From positions 4,871,001-4,935,000 of the forward strand of contig NZ_CP015136.1 in NCBI RefSeq assembly GCF_001618865.1: DNA of 64,000 nucleotides, in the 5' to 3' direction. A model generated the notes under the pieces. It did not search any database and was not told the origin of the DNA. It saw only the letters and a list, made by a program, of their open reading frames with translations. Both the position numbers and the translations under genes were made by a program. Origin of the DNA: Luteitalea pratensis. Lineage in GTDB: Bacteria > Acidobacteriota > Vicinamibacteria > Vicinamibacterales > Vicinamibacteraceae. Below are positions 9,228 through 16,276 of this stretch, in pieces (the stretch's first letter is position 1; each line of letters starts with the position of its first letter).

Positions 9228-9548
9228 TTATTTCCGTGAGGAGCGTTCGTCGAGTACCCAGCAGTCGCGGAAGGACATCTCGCAGGTGGCAAGTCTCTGT
9301 AGGACTTCCGACGGAATGGTTCGAGCCTCCAATGCGACCGCGATTCTGAAGCCCACGTCCGTGTGGCTTGTTTGGACTCCGTCCTGAAGCTGCTGGGAAT
9401 TAAGGAAGGGGCGAATTTGTGACAAGTCATCCAAATAGCCTCCCCCTCTCAGTTCGGGTGCGTGACCTCTCAGGTACGACCCCCCTATCATTGAGCGAGA
9501 GAACGTGCTCTTACCAAGACACCATTCCCACACGTTACCGATGGCGTC
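9228..9548 (-). pseudogene. Formylglycine-generating-enzyme (SUMF1) family, C-terminal fragment
   Basis: DAIGNVWEWCLGKS, RSMIGGSYLRGHAPELRGGG and SHTDVGFRIAVAL reproduce the C-terminal signature of FGE/SUMF1-domain proteins (D-x-x-G-N-V-W-E-W, then R-G-G-S, then GFR). The N-terminal two thirds are missing: just upstream (toward 9557) the sequence becomes the 5' end of an IS5-type transposase in another frame. An insertion or deletion event therefore joined the two. Confidence 0.7.
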
Positions 9549-9556
9549 CGGGAGGA

Positions 9557-9722
9557 CCACAATGTCACGTCGCCCCGACTGACGAGGCCGCGTTCGTACA
9601 CCCGCCAGTTCACCACCCGATACTGCGTTGTGTACGTGGGATGCACCTGCGACTTCATCGCACGATCATGCCGTGGGAGGACCGGCAACCCAACAGAAGA
9701 CCAGCAGCCGTGCACCAACGCC
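9557..9722 (-). mobile_element. IS5-type insertion sequence, left-end remnant
   Basis: From an ATG at 9658 the minus strand encodes MKSQVHPTYTTQYRVVNWRV followed by YERGLVSRGDVTLW, the conserved N-terminus of IS5-family transposases (..YKVKNWxEYxxALVxRGxITLW..). Homology stops at about 9557, where formylglycine-generating-enzyme sequence begins, so some 90% of the transposase is missing. The region upstream of the ATG shares GCACGGCTGCTGG with a second remnant near 20930, probably part of the element's left end. Confidence 0.6.
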
Positions 9723-9987
9723 GCTCGCCGATGCCGCCCACCGCCTCAAGGCATACGGACGTCCGTGCGACGACACCTCGCGCGGAAACGTACCGAATGT
9801 CGATGAGCACACCTCCGCTGTACGCATCCGTGCGTACCAGCGTTCAGGGATACAGCACATTCGCCGGCGTGATACGTGGGCGGTCGGGCACACGGACCCT
9901 CTCTGGAGGGTGCGCTGCCGGAGCGGCGTACGGCCTGCCCCGATCGGCATGTGCACCCTACGTCGGAGCGAAGAAAGGTTTGAGCGA

Positions 9988-11568
9988 ATGGCTACGGAGA
10001 CATGCACGATCAAGACGGTGCCCACTGATCAGTTGGTTGCAGCCGCCAGCAATGCCATCGAGGTAAATCCCGCCAATGCCACTGTCCCCCAGGCGCTGCA
10101 GCGAGCGCTGCCGGACGAGGTGATTCCGCCGGACCATCTGGCGATCCTGACGGCAAAGTACTGGGGATCGGCGGGTGTGAAGCTGACCGTCGGCTTCCTC
10201 GACAATCCTCCGGCCGATCTGCGCGCCCGTATCGTCAGCCACATGAATGCGTGGAGTGCCACGGCGAACGTCCAGTTCGTCGAGACGGCCGTCAACCCGC
10301 AAGTCCGCATTGCCAGGACGGCCGGGGACGGCTATTGGTCGTACCTGGGCACCGACGTCAAGCTGATTGCCGCCGGCCAGCCGACGATGAACCTGGCATC
10401 GTTCACCATGGCCACGGCCGACTCGGAGTTCCACCGCGTGGTGCGTCATGAAGCCGGCCATACGCTCGGCTTCCCGCACGAGCACAAGCGCACGGAGATC
10501 GTCAACCGCATCGATCGCGAGAAGGCTATCGCCCACTTCATGGCGACACAGGGATGGTCGCGCGAGAAGGTGATCGCGCAGGTCCTGACGCCGCTCGACA
10601 CGTCGGCCCTGATCGCCACCGCCACCGCCGACCCCAACTCCATCATGTGCTATTGGCTGCCGGCGTCGATCATGAAAGACGGAGTTGCCGTGAACGGCGG
10701 CCCCGATATCAACGCGCTCGATGCGCAGTTCGCGGCCTCGGTGTACCCGAGGTTCGCCAACTGGCAACTGCTGGACAACAATCCCTCGACCGGCGCGATC
10801 GCCGCCGATGGAGCGGCGCTGTACCAGATGCACAAGAATGGCCGCATCTGGAAATACACCGGCACGCCGCTGACCGGATGGCAGGAGCTGGACAACAATC
10901 CGGCGACCAAGAAGATCGCAGTCGCAAACGGCAATCTCTACCAACTGCACAACAACGGCCGGATCTGGAAGTACGTCAGTCCACCGATGACAGGGTGGCA
11001 GGAGATCGACAACAACCCGGCGACAGTGGACATCGTGGCAACCAGCGGAGATCTTTATCAGCTGCACAACAATGGTCGCATCTGGAAGTACACCGGCGTG
11101 CCGCACACCGGCTGGCAGGAACTGGACAACAATCCGGCGACGAGACGGATCGCCGCAGCAGGCGGCCAGCTCTATCAGCTCCACAGCAACGGCCGGATCT
11201 GGAAATACGTCGGCCCACCGATGACCGGTTGGCAGGAGTTGGACAACAATCCGGCGACCACGAGCATCCTGGCCTCGGACGGCGACCTCTATCAAATGCA
11301 TGGCAACGGTCGCATCTGGAAGTACACCGGCGTTCCGCACACGGGCTGGCAGGAATTGGACAATAACCCGAGGACGCGGCAGATCGCCGCCGGCGGCGGG
11401 CGTCTATACCAGATCCACACTGGCGGAGCCATCTGGAAGTACGTCGGACCACCGCTGACAGGCTGGCAGCAGATTGACGGCAACGGCGCATCGACCAGCA
11501 TCGCCGCGTCAGGTAACAGCCTGTATCAGCTGCACAACACCGGGTTGATCTGGCGATACACCGGATAG
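9988..11568 (+). CDS. Astacin-like (M12) metalloprotease with seven C-terminal repeats
   Basis: The 526-residue product has a zinc-protease domain (about 1-256) with HEAGHTLGFPHEHKR (H154, E155, H158, H164) and the Met-turn SIMCYW (M220), the arrangement of astacin-like metzincins. Residues 259-526 are seven 39-residue repeats (WQELDNNPAT..LYQLHNNGRIWKY..TG), of the tectonin/tachylectin-like beta-propeller type, likely to bind carbohydrate or a surface partner. No N-terminal signal peptide is evident (MATETCTIKTVP), so export or release by another route is possible. The ATG at 9988 is chosen over longer versions because GAAAGG (9973-9978) lies nine bases before it and the homologous domain starts there. 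A related protease domain sits in the caspase operon 5 kb downstream. Confidence 0.85.
   Translation: MATETCTIKTVPTDQLVAAASNAIEVNPANATVPQALQRALPDEVIPPDHLAILTAKYWGSAGVKLTVGFLDNPPADLRARIVSHMNAWSATANVQFVETAVNPQVRIARTAGDGYWSYLGTDVKLIAAGQPTMNLASFTMATADSEFHRVVRHEAGHTLGFPHEHKRTEIVNRIDREKAIAHFMATQGWSREKVIAQVLTPLDTSALIATATADPNSIMCYWLPASIMKDGVAVNGGPDINALDAQFAASVYPRFANWQLLDNNPSTGAIAADGAALYQMHKNGRIWKYTGTPLTGWQELDNNPATKKIAVANGNLYQLHNNGRIWKYVSPPMTGWQEIDNNPATVDIVATSGDLYQLHNNGRIWKYTGVPHTGWQELDNNPATRRIAAAGGQLYQLHSNGRIWKYVGPPMTGWQELDNNPATTSILASDGDLYQMHGNGRIWKYTGVPHTGWQELDNNPRTRQIAAGGGRLYQIHTGGAIWKYVGPPLTGWQQIDGNGASTSIAASGNSLYQLHNTGLIWRYTG
10762..11565 (+). repeat. Seven in-frame 117-bp tandem repeats
   Basis: Each unit begins at the Trp codon of WQ(E/L/Q)(L/I)D and ends at TG. 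The first unit is two residues longer than the others and the last is cut short after WRYTG. Units ending KYV.PP(M/L)TG alternate with units ending KYTG(V/T)P(H/L)TG, and units 3 and 5 are close copies, which suggests growth by duplication of two-unit (234-bp) blocks. Confidence 0.9.
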
Positions 11569-11596
11569 CCGCGTACTCGACGACGCCCTTGCGAGC

Positions 11597-11905
11597 ATGG
11601 GCCGCCGCCGTGCCGCTGGTCCTCAAATCAACGTCGACGCGATTGGACCGGCGGCGGTCGCTGCATCCATCGAGCGACCAGCAAGCAGGACTCTGATGGA
11701 GATCCGATTGGTCGGCGTGGGACCTGTGTCGCTCGAGGAACTGGAGGCGCGCCTCTCGGCCTACCTGAATGCAGGCGCGCCCAAGCCCGTGCTCGAGGGC
11801 ACTCTACAGCAACAGCGAGAGGTCCTCGAGCATGTGGCGTCGCGCGGGGATTCGCAGATGAAGTCGGCAGTCGCCAACTATGTCATGCGGGAGTCGAAGG
11901 ACTAG
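11597..11905 (+). CDS. Hypothetical protein, 102 (or 69) residues
   Basis: I do not recognise this protein. It is soluble and mainly helical (LEELEARLSAYLNAG, then TLQQQREVLEHVASRGD, MKSAVANYVMRESKD). It starts 28 bases after the repeat-bearing protease and shares its strand, so it may be cotranscribed. An internal ATG at 11696 has AGGA five bases upstream and gives a 69-residue product; the longer start at 11597 has no ribosome binding site, so the shorter form may be the real one. A small helical partner or inhibitor of the protease is possible but unsupported. Confidence 0.55.
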   Translation: MGRRRAAGPQINVDAIGPAAVAASIERPASRTLMEIRLVGVGPVSLEELEARLSAYLNAGAPKPVLEGTLQQQREVLEHVASRGDSQMKSAVANYVMRESKD

Positions 11906-12019
11906 GCCGCCCTGGGTTGACGAAGCTGGCCAAGGTCCTGGCAACGGGATCTCGAGCGGACCTTGGGTTGGAGAAGTGCCAGTGGGCCGAGCGGGCGCCG
12001 GGGGCGCCGAGGAGAGACC

Positions 12020-13126
12020 ATGATTGAACCGTTGAGTCCCGTCGCCGGCGTGGAGAACGTTCCGCAGGGTGAGACCGAGCAGATCGAAGAGATCGCAGGC
12101 CTGATGCGCCAGCTGTTGGAGAAGCGCTATGGCAGCGCCCCGCCGTGTCTACGGGGTGTCCACCCGAAAGCGCATGGTTGCGCACGCGCAACGTTGACGG
12201 TGAACGCCGATCTGCCAGACGGGTTACGGGTCGGTTTGTTCGCAGACGCCGGAGCCAGCTACGAGGCAGTCGTACGGTTCTCCAATGCCGCGGCGCTCGT
12301 TGGCCCAGACTGCCAGGACACCGTGAAGAACGGTGTCCTGGCGGCACGCCAGCACGGCAGTCGTGGGATGGCGGTCAAGATCTTCGGGGTGCCGGGCGAA
12401 GGGCTTACCGATGACGAGCCACACACCCAGGACCTGCTGATGGTCAATTTCCAGGTGTTCCCTTTCGCCAATGTCGCGGATTACCTGGTCCTCACTCGCC
12501 TCCAGCTCAGGGCCGAATCAGCGCCGCCGAGCGCCCCGAGTGCAACGGCGGGACAGGATGTTGAACCCGACAACGTGAGACTTTTCAAAGCGTTCGGCGC
12601 CGAACTGGTCAAGACTCAAGGCGGCGCGCTACGCGCCACGAGAGCACGCGAGATCAGCACGGCCATCCAGAGCAGCGCCATGACCGATCCGGTCTCGAGC
12701 AAGTACTTCAGCGCGGCGCCCTTCATGTTCGGGACCGATCGCGTGATGAAGTTCTCGGTCCGACCGGAGGCGCCCGCAGCGGACACGCCGCTCGCTGACA
12801 CGCTCGATCCCGATTACCTGCGCACGGCACTCGCGAACCGGTTGCGCGCAACGGATGTATCGTTCGAGTTGGCCGTACAGGTCCGTGAGCCGTCACAAGA
12901 GGCCGCAATCGAAGACGTGACCCACGACTGGGCGGACGTTGCCTACCAGCCTGTCGCTCGCATCATCACCCCGAAACAGGACACCGAAGATATGGACCTG
13001 CGTCAACGATGCGAGACTCTATTCTTCACGCCGTGGCATTCACTGATCGACCATCGCCCGGTCGGCGGCATCAACCGGCTGCGCCTCGCGGTCTACAGGG
13101 CGAGTGTGGAGCGGCGACGACAGTAG
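12020..13126 (+). CDS. Catalase-family protein (intact)
   Basis: The 368-residue product is a compact member of the catalase superfamily (SrpA-like). CLRGVHPKAHGC (R45, H48) is the RxxH heme-pocket motif; AVVRFSNAA, GSRGMAVKIFG, TQDLLMVNFQVFPF and SKYFSAAPFMFGTDRVMKFS follow in family order, and WHSLIDHRPVGGINRLR closes the domain. Canonical catalases are about 480 residues; this class lacks the wrapping and C-terminal domains and often acts as a peroxidase or organic-peroxide enzyme. No signal peptide is seen. GGAGAG (12011-12016) supports the ATG at 12020. Two decayed relatives lie at 1985 and 6645. The adjacent RoxA-like di-heme gene is convergent. Confidence 0.85.
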   Translation: MIEPLSPVAGVENVPQGETEQIEEIAGLMRQLLEKRYGSAPPCLRGVHPKAHGCARATLTVNADLPDGLRVGLFADAGASYEAVVRFSNAAALVGPDCQDTVKNGVLAARQHGSRGMAVKIFGVPGEGLTDDEPHTQDLLMVNFQVFPFANVADYLVLTRLQLRAESAPPSAPSATAGQDVEPDNVRLFKAFGAELVKTQGGALRATRAREISTAIQSSAMTDPVSSKYFSAAPFMFGTDRVMKFSVRPEAPAADTPLADTLDPDYLRTALANRLRATDVSFELAVQVREPSQEAAIEDVTHDWADVAYQPVARIITPKQDTEDMDLRQRCETLFFTPWHSLIDHRPVGGINRLRLAVYRASVERRRQ

Positions 13127-13158
13127 GCTCGCGCGTCACGTTGGAGTCCTGCGGACTT

Positions 13159-13180
13159 GGCCGGCGGCGTCGCGCCGGCC
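13159..13180. terminator. Hairpin between convergent genes
   Basis: GGCCGGCG (13159-13166) pairs perfectly with CGCCGGCC (13173-13180) around a 6-base loop. It lies between the converging catalase-like and di-heme genes. There is no T-run, so if it terminates transcription it is not a textbook intrinsic terminator. Confidence 0.4.
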
Positions 13181-13256
13181 GTAAGTGCGCGCCTGCGAAG
13201 GCACTGGTCGAAGGGCAGAAGCCGCGGATGTCAGCCGTCACGGCCACAAACACGGG

Positions 13257-15389
13257 TCAGATTGACTTCAGATATTCGAGGATCGCCCGCTTTTCCTCTG
13301 GCGACGGTTCCCGCCCTTGGAAATGCGCGGCGCCGGCGTGACCGCTGCGGCTGTTGCCGTTGTCGTCCACGCCCGACCGGCGCACCGACGTGATCAGCTT
13401 GAAACACGTGGGAGGGCGATTCGCCGCGCCGCAGATCGCTTCGCCCTTCTTGACGTCAACGCCCACCGCACGGGGATCGAACTCATTGTGGCCCACCCAG
13501 AAACTCTCGGGCCGTGTCTCGGGGAACAGGACCGATTCGAGGGTGGGCCAGGCGCCGTTGTGGCCATAGGGTGAGGTGAACGCGATGCCGTTGAGCGGCC
13601 GAGCCCGGTAGACCTTCATCTGCGCCAGCGTCGGCGGCTGCGGCCGTGCTCGGAAGAAGGCGAACTTGTCACGATCGCTTGCCGCGGTCTGCCGATCCGA
13701 GTACGCGTCGAGGAAGTAGGAGTCCACGGCGCTGGCAGTCGACCCCGCGAGGAGCATCAAGGTCATCACCGAGCCGTCCGTCCGGCGCAGATCGTTGCCC
13801 GGAGTGAGTTGAGTCTTCCTGAGTTTGTCGAATTGCGCGTTCACGATCGCTTGTCCAGCCAACGTCACGTCGCGGCCCTCGAGCTCGGCGATCCGGGCAG
13901 CAAGCAACGCCGCCGGGCCTCCGACCCTTTCGCGGACGGTCGCGAGAATCCCATCGCGCATTTTGCCATCGAGGATCTCGGTCGCCCGTGGATTGAGCGT
14001 GTAGCGGGAACCCGCGTGAGCCTTGATGAACTGGTCGTCCGTACCCACCTTGTCGAACGGCACCTTGGTGACCCGCCATCCGTATCGAGTCCGACCGAGG
14101 TAGCTCTCCGAAACGAAGTGGTTATCAAGGTCACTCGGATCTTCCGTGCCGCCCCAGTTCTCGCCGACGGTGTCCCACTGCGCGCTGAACTTGGCGAGAT
14201 ACGGCTGCGCGTGACACCCCTGGCAGTAGGTGACGAACGCTTTCGCGCCCGCAAGGGCAAGGTTTTCGTCCACGGCTGGGAACTTCGGCGACCACCTGGG
14301 ACTCTCGACCCAGTCGAGAGCCTCCTCGAGCGCATACAGATTCTTGACCTTGGCTGTCGAGCGGACCCGCCATCGCCCTGAGGAGTCCTTGTACGTTTCC
14401 GAGTCGCCGAACACACCGAGGACTTCGCCCACGTTGCGCGTGAGAGAGTTCGATGTCAGACAGTTCGTTTGTACGCACTGCAAGCGCGCCGCGTTCCACA
14501 CCGGTGGCACGCTCACCGGCACCTGGATGGGCTTGATGCTGGCCCGGTCACTTCCGGCCGGATCGTAAGGCCGCGAAGGGTCATTCGAACTGCCGTACTG
14601 GTGCCCGAACACTTCGTTCAGGATGTGGCCAACGGCGTCCAGGCGACCGGGCCCCGCCTCCCGACCTTGTGGCACCTGCCCGCGCTCGCGCAAGCCGTCC
14701 ATGCGCGCCTGGGCGGCGGCCAGGCGCCTGGTCGCCTTCACTTCGTCCACACCTTTCGCCGCCATCCGCTCGAGGTACCCGGTTCCCTTTGGATCGTGGG
14801 AGGCCTTGGAGACCGCCGCGTTCAGGTCCGAGATGAACCGCTCGTAATCGAAGTTCGCTTGCCCGGCGTGGACGAGAAAACGTTCGCCCTTGAACTTCAG
14901 GTCGCCCGTGTGACACGCGGCGCACGTCAGGCCGACGTACTCTTGGGTCAGGTCCTTCGCGTGCTTCTCGAGCGGCGTATAACCCTCGCCGCGCCTGTCC
15001 TTCACGACGCCGATGGGCAGGTCCAGGGTCTCTTTCTCGCGGCCGCCCAGCTCCTGGTAGTCGTCCGCGTAGAGAAAGCCGTAGGCCTCGAGACTCTGCC
15101 TTGCGGAAAAGAGCGTGCCATCCGACGGTCCGGCAATCGACATGAACACGTCGAAGTCGAGCAGGTGTGAGCCCTGCGTGGTGAAGTACCACGTCCGGGC
15201 GAGTCCCTGCGCATCCGCGCCCTTTCTCCAGTGGTTGAGAAATCCCGCCTGTGGTACGGCAGACGCGCGTGGTGTCCGGAGCGCTGGCGCGGGCTGCGTG
15301 CATGCACCCGCTACCGGTGCCAGGACACAGATGGTGAGAGGCGCTGATCGTGCGACCCGAGAGAGGGCTGAGAAGAGACGGCGACCCAT
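13257..15389 (-). CDS. RoxA-like di-heme cytochrome c peroxidase-family protein
   Basis: The 710-residue product carries two c-type heme motifs, CAACH (156-160) and CQGCH (389-393), with the spacing and flanking blocks of RoxA-type proteins: VPPVWNAARLQCVQTN, RNVGEVLGVFGD, and the C-terminal RPLNGIAFTSPYGHNGAWPT and ESFWVGHNEFDP. RoxA cleaves polyisoprene oxidatively; most relatives have unknown substrates, so dioxygenase or peroxidase activity is only a family inference. The N-terminus (MGRRLFSALSRVARSAPLTI) is a signal peptide; a cysteine at residue 30 may allow lipidation, though the lipobox is weak. The ATG at 15389 has GGAG close upstream on the minus strand. It converges with the catalase-like gene and follows the caspase operon after a 286-base gap. 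Confidence 0.8.
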   Translation of the reverse strand: MGRRLFSALSRVARSAPLTICVLAPVAGACTQPAPALRTPRASAVPQAGFLNHWRKGADAQGLARTWYFTTQGSHLLDFDVFMSIAGPSDGTLFSARQSLEAYGFLYADDYQELGGREKETLDLPIGVVKDRRGEGYTPLEKHAKDLTQEYVGLTCAACHTGDLKFKGERFLVHAGQANFDYERFISDLNAAVSKASHDPKGTGYLERMAAKGVDEVKATRRLAAAQARMDGLRERGQVPQGREAGPGRLDAVGHILNEVFGHQYGSSNDPSRPYDPAGSDRASIKPIQVPVSVPPVWNAARLQCVQTNCLTSNSLTRNVGEVLGVFGDSETYKDSSGRWRVRSTAKVKNLYALEEALDWVESPRWSPKFPAVDENLALAGAKAFVTYCQGCHAQPYLAKFSAQWDTVGENWGGTEDPSDLDNHFVSESYLGRTRYGWRVTKVPFDKVGTDDQFIKAHAGSRYTLNPRATEILDGKMRDGILATVRERVGGPAALLAARIAELEGRDVTLAGQAIVNAQFDKLRKTQLTPGNDLRRTDGSVMTLMLLAGSTASAVDSYFLDAYSDRQTAASDRDKFAFFRARPQPPTLAQMKVYRARPLNGIAFTSPYGHNGAWPTLESVLFPETRPESFWVGHNEFDPRAVGVDVKKGEAICGAANRPPTCFKLITSVRRSGVDDNGNSRSGHAGAAHFQGREPSPEEKRAILEYLKSI

Positions 15390-15675
15390 ACTCCGAACTC
15401 CAGTCTGGAGGTTGGCTCCATGTTGCTCCGCGCCGACGACGGATGCTTGCACGGCCGACCGGCTCGTGACGCCGCTGCCGAGGCATGCTCGGCGGGAGAA
15501 CGCTCACCATCAGGGCAGTCCCGCGCAGGTCTTGCAGTACGGCTCGCTGGTCCACGCGGAAGTATGGCGAGGCTCCAGTCCGCCTGCGGCAACGGTCGCT
15601 GGCCCTCGGACAGGGCGGGAATGCTGCTGCCAAGGCTCCAAGGCGACGGTACAGCAGTGCACAACCATGCAGGCG

Positions 15676-16248
15676 TTACGGGTACCGCCGCCCCTGGTAG
15701 CGATTGGTTTCGAGTAACGGTGACGGCGTCACGCCTGTAATGCGTGCGAACTCCGACGACGTCAGCACCTCCACATGGACGCCCATCGCGGCGAGTCTCG
15801 ACCACTCGTCTGAGTCGATGCGCGCGCGACCCTCTGTGTCGGAGCCGCGTCGCAGGGCGACGACTTCTACCCACAGGCGACGGTTTCTCGGTCCGAGACC
15901 GCTGACAAATCGCTCCGGCGGCACGATCAGGTAGTTGCGCGGATCGTGCGACAACGCGGGCATCCACTCTCCTCCGCTTACGAGATCGGCGTCTCGCGGC
16001 GACTCCTCTCTCACCCGCACGGCAACCTGCACCGCCCTCTGGAGCGGTTGAAACCCGATCCAGAACACCTCTCCGGTTCCGACGCCCGCGAGCACGACAT
16101 CCTGACCCGCCGCAAGCGGTGCCCTGCCGTAACTGGGCCGCGGATCATGATCCGATGGAGCACTCAGAAGCGTTCGCTGCAGTGAGATCTCGAGCACCTC
16201 ACCGAGCACGATCCCATCGTCAGCGATTCGCCACGAGTGCTCCGCCAC
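15676..16248 (-). CDS. Hypothetical protein, third gene of the caspase operon
   Basis: The 190-residue product matches no family I know. It opens as beta-rich (SWRIADDGIVLGEVLEISLQ), has AAGQDVVLAGVGTGEVFWIG and RNYLIVPPERFVSGLGPRNR, and ends basic (ETNRYQGRRYP). There is no signal peptide, membrane segment or catalytic motif. It starts 28 bases after the stop of the metalloprotease-fusion gene on the same strand, so cotranscription with the caspase and that fusion is likely. By position it could be a substrate, effector or inhibitor of one of the two proteases. Confidence 0.6.
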   Translation of the reverse strand: MAEHSWRIADDGIVLGEVLEISLQRTLLSAPSDHDPRPSYGRAPLAAGQDVVLAGVGTGEVFWIGFQPLQRAVQVAVRVREESPRDADLVSGGEWMPALSHDPRNYLIVPPERFVSGLGPRNRRLWVEVVALRRGSDTEGRARIDSDEWSRLAAMGVHVEVLTSSEFARITGVTPSPLLETNRYQGRRYP

Positions 16249-16276
16249 TACCTGCCGCCTGCTATCCGGTACATGC

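Noticed and set aside
1-9700. Frameshifts as sequencing error
   Set aside because: Missing gene halves, an IS junction and multiple shifts per gene point to true decay; the rest of the window is almost free of such shifts. One exception, at 44888, is left open.
9958-11340. A 460-codon minus-strand frame with repeats
   Set aside because: Its repeats are the mirror of the 117-bp coding repeats on the plus strand; composition is that of an antisense shadow.
10762-11565. Regular repeats that could suggest a CRISPR array
   Set aside because: Units are 117 bp, in frame, without spacers, and encode a beta-propeller-like repeat.
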